Of a stretch of DNA of 28,035 bases, positions 1-7,410 are shown piece by piece (position 1 is the stretch's first letter; every line of letters begins with the position of its first letter). The notes below the pieces were generated by a model. It ran no database searches. It was not told the DNA's origin and saw only the letters and a list, made by a program, of their open reading frames with translations. Origin of the DNA: Pseudomonadota bacterium (GTDB taxonomy: Bacteria > Myxococcota_A > Polyangia > Haliangiales > Haliangiaceae); NCBI GenBank assembly GCA_023386455.1, contig JAEWJO010000231.1:1-28035 (forward strand), given 5' to 3'. The position numbers and the translations under genes were made by a program.

Positions 1-1
1 G

Positions 2-847
2 GCGACGATCGGTGAATCGGCAAGCGCCGCGGCCGCGCCGACGGCGAAGGATGGCGCCGGTGCCCCGAGCGCCCGCGAAGCGCCGCCGGCAAGCACCGCG
101 AAGATCAGCGCGGTCGCCGCCAAGCCCGCCGTCGAGCAGCCTCGTCCTCCGGCGCCCCGCGTCTCGGTCGCCGGCGGCGTGTCGAAGTCGTCGGGCCCCG
201 GCCGCGGCGCGACGATCTTGTTCGTCGCCGGTGCCGTCCTCCTCGGCGCGACGGTGTTCACCGTCTGCTCGAAGAAGAAGCCCGCGCAGCATGCGGCGGC
301 CACGCGCGACGATGCCGCGCTGCTGGCGCCGTCGTCGGATGCCGCCGAGCTGACCGCGGTCAGCGCGGATGCGGGGACCGTCGTGACCGCGCCGCGCGAT
401 GCGGGCGTGCGCGCTGCCACGCAGGTCGCGACCGTTCACCGCGACGCGCGCACGGGCGATGCCGCAACGGCAGATGCAGGCGTCGACAAGTTTGCCCAGG
501 CGAAGGCGCTCTACGAGAAGGCACGCGCGGCGCTCGAGGATGGCGATCCCGAGCAAGCGCTCGCGCTCCTCGAGCAGTCGCTCGCGTTGCGGCCCCGCGC
601 GCTCACGTACCTCGAGCAGGCGCGCGCACTGCAGCGCATGGGTCGCATCGACGACGCGATCGCCGCCGTCGACCGCGCGATCGCCGCGAACAGGACCTAC
701 GCGCCGGCCTACGAGCAGAAGGGCATGATCTTGTGGTCGGCGCAGCGCCACGCGGAGGCGCGCCCGGTGCTCGAGAAGTATCTCGAGATGGATCCGAACG
801 GTCGGCGCGTCGAGACGATCAAGAGCATGCTCGCCGAGCCGAAATGA
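2..847 (+). CDS. C-terminal part of a one-TM protein with TPR repeats (5' end outside window)
   Basis: The frame is open from the left edge with no stop, so the visible 281 residues are the C-terminal part of a longer protein. A GTG at 179 is possible but would cut a continuous Ala/Pro-rich arm. Visible order: an Ala/Pro-rich low-complexity arm (residues 1-65), one hydrophobic membrane segment (about 70-89) followed by SKKK, an Ala/Asp-rich spacer, then about three TPR-like helical pairs (about 160-275). TPRs bind protein partners. The layout of a cytoplasmic Pro/Ala arm, one TM and an outer TPR resembles the FHA protein at 16020-18323 and the tails of myxobacterial Ser/Thr kinases, but the head domain cannot be seen. 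Its stop overlaps the tsaD start (ATGA), so it is probably co-transcribed with it. Function unknown. Confidence 0.75.
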   Translation, partial: ATIGESASAAAAPTAKDGAGAPSAREAPPASTAKISAVAAKPAVEQPRPPAPRVSVAGGVSKSSGPGRGATILFVAGAVLLGATVFTVCSKKKPAQHAAATRDDAALLAPSSDAAELTAVSADAGTVVTAPRDAGVRAATQVATVHRDARTGDAATADAGVDKFAQAKALYEKARAALEDGDPEQALALLEQSLALRPRALTYLEQARALQRMGRIDDAIAAVDRAIAANRTYAPAYEQKGMILWSAQRHAEARPVLEKYLEMDPNGRRVETIKSMLAEPK

Positions 848-1866
848 TCGTCCTTGGCCTCGAGAGCTCCTGCGACGAGACGGCTGCCGCCATCGTCGAG
901 GACGGGCGCATCGTTCGCTCGGATGTCGTCGCGTCGCAGAACGAGGTGCACGCGCGCTACGGCGGCGTCGTCCCGGAGCTCGCATCGCGCGCGCACATCC
1001 TCAACGTCGTGCCCGTCGTCCACGCCGCGCTCGAGCGGGCGACGCTCACGCTCGACGACGTCGACGGGATCGCGGTCACGAACGCACCGGGACTCGTCGG
1101 AGCCCTGCTCGTCGGACTGCAGACGGCCAAGGCACTGGCGTGGGTCACGGGCAAGCCGCTCGTCGGCGTGCACCACCTCGAGGGGCATCTGAGCGCGATC
1201 TACCTCGAGCCGGATCCGCCGCCGTTTCCGCACCTCGCGCTGATCGTGTCAGGCGGCCACACGTCCCTCGTCCGCGTCGACGGTCACGGCAAGATCGTCG
1301 AGCTCGGCTCGACGCGCGACGACGCCGCGGGAGAGGCGTTCGACAAGGGGGCCAAGCTGCTCGGTCTCGGCTATCCGGGCGGTGCGGTCATCGATCGACT
1401 CGCGAGGACCGGCAATCCGAAGGCCGTTCCGTTTCCGCGCTCGATGACCGGCGGCGAGCACGGTGCCGACTTCTCGTTCAGCGGGCTCAAGACGGCGCTC
1501 CTCCATCACGTGCGCGACCACGGCGTCCCCGACGACCAGCCGCTCGCGGATCTCTGTGCGAGCTACCAGGCGGCGATCGTCGAGGTGCTCGTGCGCAAGA
1601 CGCGGCGTGCGGCCCGTCGCCTCCAGCTGCATCACGTGCAGATCTGCGGCGGTGTCGCGGCGAACTCGGGCCTGCGCGACGCGATGATCGCCGCCGGCGC
1701 CGAGGACGACTTCGAGGTCCACATCCCGCCGATCTCGCGGTGCACCGACAACGCCGCGATGATCGCCGCTGCCGGCTATCACCGCCTCGCGCGCGGCGAG
1801 CGCGATGGGCTGGAGCTCGATGCCGTGCCGAGCGCACCGCTCGGAAGGCCGCCGGGACCGACATGA
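844..1866 (+). CDS. tsaD: tRNA N6-threonylcarbamoyladenosine transferase TsaD
   Basis: TsaD transfers the threonylcarbamoyl group from TC-AMP to A37 of tRNAs that read ANN codons, working with TsaB and TsaE in the cytoplasm. The 340-residue product has the usual family length. It begins MIVLGLESSCDETAAA, has the metal-binding HxxxH (H111, H115 in HHLEGHL), the SGGHT motif near 137, and the late metal ligand D302 in CTDNAAMI. The start is the ATG at 844, which overlaps the previous stop by four bases. The frame continues open upstream, but the protein clearly begins at this ATG. It overlaps rsmA by ATGA, so translation is probably coupled. The C-terminal tail is Pro/Gly-rich and looks unremarkable. 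tsaB and tsaE are not in the window. Confidence 0.97.
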   Translation: MIVLGLESSCDETAAAIVEDGRIVRSDVVASQNEVHARYGGVVPELASRAHILNVVPVVHAALERATLTLDDVDGIAVTNAPGLVGALLVGLQTAKALAWVTGKPLVGVHHLEGHLSAIYLEPDPPPFPHLALIVSGGHTSLVRVDGHGKIVELGSTRDDAAGEAFDKGAKLLGLGYPGGAVIDRLARTGNPKAVPFPRSMTGGEHGADFSFSGLKTALLHHVRDHGVPDDQPLADLCASYQAAIVEVLVRKTRRAARRLQLHHVQICGGVAANSGLRDAMIAAGAEDDFEVHIPPISRCTDNAAMIAAAGYHRLARGERDGLELDAVPSAPLGRPPGPT

Positions 1867-2798
1867 GCGGCGGCAACGGCACGAACGGCAACGGCAACGG
1901 TCACCACGATGCCCGCGCAGATCACACGAAGCTCGCCGAGGCGATCGGACCGTTCCCCGACGCGCGCGTGCTGCTCGATCGCTACGGGCTGCGCGCGAAG
2001 AAGTCGTTCGGCCAGAACTTCCTCGTCTCGGATCGCGCGCTGCGTGCGATCGCGGACGCCTCCGTGTCGTCGGATCAGGACTGGATCGTCGAGATCGGCG
2101 CGGGCCTCGGCACGCTGACCGCACGCATCGCCGAGCGCGTGACCGCCGGCAAGGTGATCGCACTCGAGCCCGACCCCGACATGATCCGCGTGCTGAACGC
2201 AGAGCTCGGTGAGGTCGACAATCTCGAGATCCAGCAGGTCGATGCGATGCGCTACGACCTGCGCATGGTCCACCGCATGGTCGGCGAGCCGATCACCGTC
2301 TGCGGAAACCTCCCGTATCACCTCGCGTCGCAGCTCATCTTCAAGGTGATCGACGCGCGCGACATCGTCCGGTTCGCGGTCTTCATGATCCAGAAGGAGA
2401 TGGCAGACCGGATCGTCGCCAAGCCCGGCACGAAGGAGTACGGCGCGCTCGGTGTCATGATCCGCACGTACTGCGACGTCACGACGATCATCAAGGTGGG
2501 GGCAGGCTCGTTCGTGCCGCCGCCGAAGATCGACTCGACGGTGATCAAGCTCGTTCCACTCGCGAATGGCGAGCCGCGCGTTCCGATCGCCGACCACAAG
2601 CACTACTCGAAGGTCGTGCACACCGCGTTTGGCCAGCGCCGCAAGACGTTACGGAACGCGCTGCGCGCCGCGTGGCCCGACGAGGCGATCGACGGTGCAC
2701 TCGCGGCGACGCAGATCGACGGCGTGCGGCGCGGCGAGACGCTCGACATCTCCGAGTTCGGCCGACTCACCGCCGCGCTGCCGCCCGCCATCGCGTAG
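1863..2798 (+). CDS. rsmA: 16S rRNA (adenine-1518/1519-N6) dimethyltransferase
   Basis: RsmA (KsgA) dimethylates two adjacent adenines in the helix 45 loop of 16S rRNA late in 30S assembly, using S-adenosylmethionine. The 311-residue product has the family signatures in order: KSFGQNFL (47-54), the SAM-binding EIGAGLG (77-83), the acidic ribose-binding residues in ALEPD (about 100-104), the catalytic NLPY (149-152) and FVPPPKIDS (217-225). The ATG at 1863 overlaps the tsaD stop. It adds a Gly/Asn/His-rich N-terminal extension of about 25 residues (GNGTNGNGNGHH) not typical of the family. The next in-frame start options lie inside or after this extension, so the true start could be later. mutM follows 15 bases after the stop. 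Confidence 0.96.
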   Translation: MSGGNGTNGNGNGHHDARADHTKLAEAIGPFPDARVLLDRYGLRAKKSFGQNFLVSDRALRAIADASVSSDQDWIVEIGAGLGTLTARIAERVTAGKVIALEPDPDMIRVLNAELGEVDNLEIQQVDAMRYDLRMVHRMVGEPITVCGNLPYHLASQLIFKVIDARDIVRFAVFMIQKEMADRIVAKPGTKEYGALGVMIRTYCDVTTIIKVGAGSFVPPPKIDSTVIKLVPLANGEPRVPIADHKHYSKVVHTAFGQRRKTLRNALRAAWPDEAIDGALAATQIDGVRRGETLDISEFGRLTAALPPAIA

Positions 2799-2813
2799 TG
2801 GTAAGCAGCGGTC

Positions 2814-3638
2814 ATGCCCGAGCTGCCCGAAGTCGAGACCGTCCGCCGATCTCTTGCGCCGGTGATCGGCGCGACGATCGCCGGCGTCTGGGACAGCGGC
2901 AAGGGCCTGCACATGCAGCGCAAGCCGCCGCGCGCGAAGCTGCGCAAGCTCGTCGGCGCGACGATCACCGAGGTCCGTCGCCACGGCAAGTACCTGCTCG
3001 TCGACACCGACACGCCGCTGACGCTGCTCGTCCATCTCGGCATGACCGGTCGCGTGTTGATCCAGCAGAAGGCGGCGGCGCGTCCGAACCACACGCACGT
3101 CGTGCTCGACCTCGGCGCGCGCGAGCTGCGCTTCGCAGATGCGCGCCGGTTCGGTCAGATCGACGTCCTCGAGAAGGCGAAGGAGCGCTCGCACGTCGCG
3201 CTCGCGAACCTCGGACCGGATCCGATCGTCCACGGCATCGACGTCCAGGCGTTCGCCGCGCGCGCGAAGGGAAAGAAGGCGACGCTGAAGGCGTTCCTCC
3301 TCGACCAGACAGTGCTCGCCGGGGTCGGCAACATCTACGCGAGCGAGGCGCTGTGGCGCGCGAAGCTCGAGCCGACGACGCGGGCCTACAAGCTGACGGC
3401 TGCGTCGGCGGCACGACTCGCGGCGGCGGTCGACGAGACGCTGCGCAACGCCCTCGAGAACGGCGGCACGACGTTCTCGGACTTCATCGCGGCCGACGGT
3501 GCCGAGGGCTACAACGTCGACTATCTGTGGGTCTACGGGCGAGCCGGTGAGCCGTGCCTTCGGTGCAAGGCGACGATCCGTCGTGCTGTCCACCAAGGAA
3601 GAGTCACGTATTACTGTCCAACGTGTCAGACCCCGTAA
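2814..3638 (+). CDS. mutM: formamidopyrimidine-DNA glycosylase (Fpg)
   Basis: A bifunctional base-excision repair enzyme that removes 8-oxoguanine and formamidopyrimidines and then cuts the strand by beta/delta elimination. The 274-residue product has the invariant N-terminus MPELPEVET, where Pro2 is the Schiff-base nucleophile and Glu3 the acid. It also has Lys59 in HGKYLL, the LVHLGMTG motif (about 72-79), the DARRFG motif (109-114), a helix-two-turn-helix around NIYASEALW, and a C4 zinc finger (C248, C251, C268, C271). The PEL start fixes the ATG at 2814. It lies 15 bases after rsmA in the same direction, so it is probably the last gene of the TPR-tsaD-rsmA-mutM unit. Full length, nothing missing. 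Confidence 0.97.
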   Translation: MPELPEVETVRRSLAPVIGATIAGVWDSGKGLHMQRKPPRAKLRKLVGATITEVRRHGKYLLVDTDTPLTLLVHLGMTGRVLIQQKAAARPNHTHVVLDLGARELRFADARRFGQIDVLEKAKERSHVALANLGPDPIVHGIDVQAFAARAKGKKATLKAFLLDQTVLAGVGNIYASEALWRAKLEPTTRAYKLTAASAARLAAAVDETLRNALENGGTTFSDFIAADGAEGYNVDYLWVYGRAGEPCLRCKATIRRAVHQGRVTYYCPTCQTP

Positions 3639-3668
3639 TGGTCTAAACCTTGGCGCGTTTGGGTCGTG

Positions 3669-3697
3669 TTAGTGTGACCCCGGCGAGCACGTAGGTT
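3669..3697 (+). promoter_or_regulatory. weak candidate promoter for the ECF sigma gene
   Basis: The 70-base gap between mutM and the sigma gene is more AT-rich than its surroundings. TTAGTG (3669-3674) and TAGGTT (3692-3697) are 17 bp apart, and the second ends 11 bases before the ATG at 3709. The match is poor, and an ECF-type autoregulated promoter with a different consensus is equally possible. Confidence 0.2.
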
Positions 3698-3708
3698 TCC
3701 GGCCGACA

Positions 3709-4311
3709 ATGTTCAACGATACTGCCGACGAAGACCTGATGGTCATGTACCAGAAGGGCGAGGTTCGCGCCTTCGAGGTCCTGCTATCGCGTCATCGCAA
3801 GCCGGTGTTCAACTTCATCTTGCGGTTCGTCGGCGACCGCGAGACCGCCGAGGATCTGCTGCAGGAAGCGTTCATGCGCGTCATCAAGGGCGCGGAGGCT
3901 TACAAGCGGCAGGCCAAGTTCACGACGTGGCTTTACACCATCGCGAGGAACTTGTGCGTTGACCAGACAAGGAGACGCAAGCATCGCAAGCACGCGTCGC
4001 TGGATGCCCCGATGGACACCAGCGAAGAGAGCGGCACGTTGATGGATGTGATCCCCGGCAACGAGATGGCCAGCGATCGCAAGAGCGTCAACAAGCAGCT
4101 GCACGAGCAGATGCAGCGTGCGATCGGCGGTCTCTCCGAGGAGCAGCGCGAGGTCTTCCTGATGCGCGAGTTCCTCGACATGCCGTTCAAGCAGATCGCG
4201 GATGTCGTCGGTGTGCCCGAGAACACGGTGAAGAGCCGGATGCGGTACGCGCTCGAGAAGCTCCGGCTCGAGCTCGACGAGTACAAGGATCTGGCGAAGG
4301 CAGCACCGTGA
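3709..4311 (+). CDS. ECF-family RNA polymerase sigma factor (RpoE-like)
   Basis: The 200-residue product has only sigma regions 2 and 4, as in extracytoplasmic-function sigma factors. Region 2 (about 20-95) includes DRETAEDLLQEAFMRVIKG and the -10-reading segment FTTWLYTIARNLCVDQTRRR. Region 4 (about 135-190) includes LSEEQREVFLMREFLDMPF and the helix-turn-helix IADVVGVPENTVKSRMRYALEKL. A loose acidic linker of about 40 residues joins them. The start codon is the ATG at 3709, giving MFNDTADEDLMVMYQ. The stop overlaps the GTG of the next gene, which is the usual place for a regulatory partner. The sequence looks like the RpoE1/SigW-like group seen in myxobacteria. That subgroup assignment is from memory and not certain. 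Confidence 0.93.
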   Translation: MFNDTADEDLMVMYQKGEVRAFEVLLSRHRKPVFNFILRFVGDRETAEDLLQEAFMRVIKGAEAYKRQAKFTTWLYTIARNLCVDQTRRRKHRKHASLDAPMDTSEESGTLMDVIPGNEMASDRKSVNKQLHEQMQRAIGGLSEEQREVFLMREFLDMPFKQIADVVGVPENTVKSRMRYALEKLRLELDEYKDLAKAAP

Positions 4312-5237
4312 CCGATCACGGCGACGACGGCGACGACGATCCGCAGCTCGGTGGATTGCGCGCGATGTGGCTGTCGATGCCCGACGAGGATCCGCCCGCG
4401 CGCGGCCTCGGCGAGCTCATGGCCGCGGCGCGCATCAAGGCCGAGGAGATGGCAACGCCTTCGCTCTGGCAGCGCATCGTCGCGATGATGCGGCGCCCGC
4501 CGGTGCTCGCGCTCGCGACGGTCATGGTGCTCGTCGCCGGTGCCGTGCTCGTCGGCAATCGCCACGAGAAGCTCGCGTCGGCGCCGGTCGCCTCGCAGGA
4601 CAGCGCGAACGAGATGGCCGCGGGCCGGGGCGAGTCGACGATCGTGCCGGCGGCCCCGGCGATGGATCCGGCCGCCGCAACTGTTCCCGCGAACGAAGCC
4701 CCGGCCGCCGCAGTCGAGGCCAAGCCCGAGGTCGTCGCGCCAGGTGCGGTGCGTCCGCGCGGCGGTGAGGTTGCGAAGAAGACCGCGAACAAGGGTAAGG
4801 CCGCGCCGACCACGCGCCCCACGAAGAAGGCTTCCGGTGGTGACCTGTTCGAGGACGACGGCGCCGCCGACGAGCCCACGAAGCAGGAGGCCACCGACGA
4901 GCGCCGCGACGTGAAGGCGCCGGCGAAGTCTGGCGCGAAGCTCCAGATCGCGGAGCCCGAGCCACCTCCGCCGGAGGAGACCGAGCTCCGCGTCGGCGGT
5001 GCAATGCCATCGCTGGAATCGACGGTGGCCGACTCCGAGGGCGGCGCTGCGAAGAAGCAGAAGGCAGGCGCCTCGCAGCTGCACACGCAGGCGCGCTCGG
5101 CCGCGGCACGCAAGGATTGCCCGACGGTGAAGGTACTCGCGCAGAAGATCCTGAAGCAGGACCCTGCGTACTACCGCGCGAACGTCGCGAACGACGCGGC
5201 GATCACGAAGTGCGTCGGTACGGCCGCGCTGCAGTGA
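4308..5237 (+). CDS. one-TM protein encoded with the sigma factor; possible anti-sigma factor
   Basis: 309 residues starting at a GTG that overlaps the sigma stop (GTGA). Visible parts: an acidic N-terminus of about 65 residues, one clear membrane segment (about 66-85, VLALATVMVLVAGAVLVGN), a long Ala/Pro/Lys-rich outer arm (about 90-250), and a C-terminal helical piece (about 255-309) with two cysteines that could form part of a TPR-like fold. The layout and position fit a membrane anti-sigma factor holding the ECF sigma at the membrane. There is no HxxxCxxC zinc anti-sigma motif and I recognise no named domain, so the role rests on context. The acidic head is the only cytoplasmic part and would have to bind the sigma. 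Confidence 0.6.
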   Translation: MTDHGDDGDDDPQLGGLRAMWLSMPDEDPPARGLGELMAAARIKAEEMATPSLWQRIVAMMRRPPVLALATVMVLVAGAVLVGNRHEKLASAPVASQDSANEMAAGRGESTIVPAAPAMDPAAATVPANEAPAAAVEAKPEVVAPGAVRPRGGEVAKKTANKGKAAPTTRPTKKASGGDLFEDDGAADEPTKQEATDERRDVKAPAKSGAKLQIAEPEPPPPEETELRVGGAMPSLESTVADSEGGAAKKQKAGASQLHTQARSAAARKDCPTVKVLAQKILKQDPAYYRANVANDAAITKCVGTAALQ

Positions 5238-5286
5238 TGTGACGCAAACCACCGACGCACGCGCGAACCTGCGCGAGCCTCGTCGC

Positions 5287-5694
5287 ATGCATCGTGTCGC
5301 GTTCGCGCTGATGCTCGCCGGGTGCGTCGGCGAGGCCGGCGTCAGCTACCAGGGCACCGTGGTCGAAGGTCCGGTGGACGGCTACCAGTTCGCGACGGAG
5401 CGTGGCGCGCAGCAGGCACCGATCGCCGGTGCGCGGGTCGCGCTGGTCGTCGACGGCGACGAACGCACAAACGCCCTCACCGATGCGAGCGGGAGCTACC
5501 CGCTGCTCGAGGCCGTGTTCGGTGGCTTCGTCGGTCACGACACCTCGATCGAGGTCCGCGTCGCCGCGCCCGACGGCCGCGCGCTCGTGTACTCGACGAT
5601 CTACGAGGACACGGACGATCCGACGTACTCCGAGCGCTCGTGCGAGGAGCCGTGTCCCACGATCTACTTGAACTTCGCGCTCGGCCCGCCGTGA
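5287..5694 (+). CDS. small predicted lipoprotein with a carboxypeptidase-regulatory-like fold
   Basis: 135 residues beginning MHRVAFALMLAGC. LAGC is a good lipobox, so the protein is probably lipid-anchored in the envelope. A GTG at 5239 would add 16 residues. I chose the ATG at 5287 because the resulting 12-residue signal matches the other short lipoprotein signals in this window. The mature part has the pattern GTVVEGPVDG...IAGARVALVVDGDE...TDASGSYPL, like a carboxypeptidase-D regulatory (Ig-like) domain, with four cysteines overall. It lies 49 bases after the putative anti-sigma gene in the same direction and could belong to that operon or regulon. It ends one base before the convergent Kelch gene. 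Function unknown. Confidence 0.65.
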   Translation: MHRVAFALMLAGCVGEAGVSYQGTVVEGPVDGYQFATERGAQQAPIAGARVALVVDGDERTNALTDASGSYPLLEAVFGGFVGHDTSIEVRVAAPDGRALVYSTIYEDTDDPTYSERSCEEPCPTIYLNFALGPP

Positions 5695-5695
5695 G

Positions 5696-6670
5696 CTACG
5701 GGCGAAACACCACGGTCGATGCGATCGCGCCGAAGCCCGCGCGATTCGCGCCGCCGCACAGGTAGAGCGCACCGTCCCACACGGCGCCGCCGACGCCGTG
5801 CCGCGGCTCCGGCATCTCGGCGAGCTGCTGCCACGTGTTCGTCGCCGGCGTGAACGCCTCGACCTGCGGGAACACGCCCGACGGCGCGGCGCTGTTGCCT
5901 TCGCCGCCGGTGACATAGAGCGCGCCGGCGATCACGCCGCAGCCGGTGCCGCCTCGTCCCGTCGGCATCGGTGGCCTCGCCGTCCACGTGTTCGTGCCGG
6001 GAGCGAACGACCAGACATCCGGCAGCGGCGCGTTCTGCGACGTGCGTCCGCCGGCAACGATCAGCTCGCCATCGATCGCACCGCCGCATGCGTGGTCGCG
6101 CGTGGCAGGCAGCGCGGCGAGCGCCGTCCACGTGTCGGTCGCGGGATCGTAGACGTCGACCAGATCGACGGCGCCGCCCATCCGGTAGCCACCGGCGACG
6201 TAGAGCTTGCCGGCGATCATCGCCGACACCGCGGCACCGCGCGCACGCGCCGCCGGCATCGCCGTTCGTACCGTCCACTGCGTCTCGGTCGCCGGTGCGA
6301 GGCTGTACGTGTCTCCGACCGCCGCGAAGCTCGCTCCCGAGAGCGCGCCGCCGACGAAGATCGTCGTCCCATCGGTCGCCGCGTTCGCGTGGTGCAGCGC
6401 GCTCGGCAGATCGGGACCATCGCTCCAGGTGCCGGTCGCGGTGTCGTAGATCTGGACGTGCGCGACGATCCCCTCGTCGTCGTCGAAGCCGCCGATCACG
6501 TAGACCTTGCCGTCGACCGCGACCGCGGCGGTCTCCTGGATCGCCCCGCGCGCGACCGCGGTACCGGTCGACCAGCCGGCCACCTCGCCGACGTCGGGGG
6601 ACGCATCGACGGTCGTCGTCGCATCGTCACCGCAGGCAGCCACGAGGGCGAGCGCGGCGACGACGCGCAT
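5696..6670 (-). CDS. Kelch-repeat lipoprotein
   Basis: 324 residues. MRVVAALALVAAC is a short signal peptide with a lipobox (VAAC), so the mature protein is probably lipid-anchored in the envelope. From about residue 40 it is a run of about six Kelch units, each with a V-G-G / A-G-G strand and a later YDPATDTWT-type tail. Examples are KVYVIGGFDDDEG, KLYVAGGYRMGG, ELIVAGGRTSQN, ALYVTGGEGNSA and ALYLCGGANRAG. Six blades suggest a closed beta-propeller for binding protein or sugar. The frame is open upstream, but the lipoprotein signal fixes the ATG at 6670, two bases after the rnhB stop, so it is probably translated from the same message. No catalytic residues are evident. Confidence 0.85.
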   Translation of the reverse strand: MRVVAALALVAACGDDATTTVDASPDVGEVAGWSTGTAVARGAIQETAAVAVDGKVYVIGGFDDDEGIVAHVQIYDTATGTWSDGPDLPSALHHANAATDGTTIFVGGALSGASFAAVGDTYSLAPATETQWTVRTAMPAARARGAAVSAMIAGKLYVAGGYRMGGAVDLVDVYDPATDTWTALAALPATRDHACGGAIDGELIVAGGRTSQNAPLPDVWSFAPGTNTWTARPPMPTGRGGTGCGVIAGALYVTGGEGNSAAPSGVFPQVEAFTPATNTWQQLAEMPEPRHGVGGAVWDGALYLCGGANRAGFGAIASTVVFRP

Positions 6671-6672
6671 GG

Positions 6673-7410
6673 CTACGCGAACAGCTCGATCTGCGTCGTC
6701 AGCGGGCGAATCGTGCCGAGCAGATCCGCCAGATCGGGATAGGGCCACGACAGCCGCGCTTCCTCGGGCAGCTTGCCGTAGCGCTCGACGTACGCGCGCA
6801 GCCACTTACGCGTCGCCGCGTTCGCGTAGCCACCGCCGGTGATCGGGCCGAGCTCCGGCTCGTAGCGGGCGCGGATCGCGTTGAACCGGTTATCGCGGAT
6901 GACCTTCGCGACCACGGATGCTGCGGCGACGGAGGCGTGCGCGTCCTCGGCACCGTCCATCGAGATGAACTGCGTGTACTTGAGGCCGAGCGCGGCGAAC
7001 ATGCGCTTCCCGTCGGCGATGATCTTGTCACACGACGGTGCCTGGTCGATGAGGCGGCATGCGTGCTCGCGCTCGAGCACGTTGAGCTCGCCGCGACACA
7101 CGCGCTGATCGATCTCGGTGACCTCGATCTCGACGGTCGCGATGAACATCGCGCGCGCGCGGACCTCGGCGGCGAGCTCGGTGCGCAGCTGGTGGGCGTC
7201 CTCGCCGGCACCGTAGGCCTTCGAGTCGCGCAGGCCCTTGCGGGTCAGCGCCGCGGCAGCCTTGCTGTCGATCGCGACGGCGGCCAACACCATCGGCCCG
7301 ACCGAGGGTCCTCGCCCTGCTTCGTCGATGCCGAGCGTCAGGCGGTTCGGGATGATGCTGCGTCGCTTCGCCATGTCGTCGGGGAGGCTATCCGGACCGT
7401 CCGACATCAT
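6673..7410 (-). CDS. rnhB: ribonuclease HII
   Basis: Cuts the RNA strand of RNA-DNA hybrids, including single ribonucleotides in DNA and primer remnants. The 245-residue product has the active-site residues D29 and E30 in GIDEAGRGPSVGP, D133 in IIADGKR and D156 in EDAHASVAAASVVAKVIRD. The C-terminal part (GGGYANAATRKWL, then LSWPYPD) is unlike the usual bacterial KGYGTKEH...HR.SF ending and looks closer to the archaeal GSGYPSDPRT...SW form. Two adjacent ATGs (7410 and 7407) are possible. The first overlaps the upstream GTPase stop as ATGA and follows a GGGAG at a suitable distance. The Kelch gene follows two bases after the stop. Confidence 0.93.
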   Translation of the reverse strand: MMSDGPDSLPDDMAKRRSIIPNRLTLGIDEAGRGPSVGPMVLAAVAIDSKAAAALTRKGLRDSKAYGAGEDAHQLRTELAAEVRARAMFIATVEIEVTEIDQRVCRGELNVLEREHACRLIDQAPSCDKIIADGKRMFAALGLKYTQFISMDGAEDAHASVAAASVVAKVIRDNRFNAIRARYEPELGPITGGGYANAATRKWLRAYVERYGKLPEEARLSWPYPDLADLLGTIRPLTTQIELFA

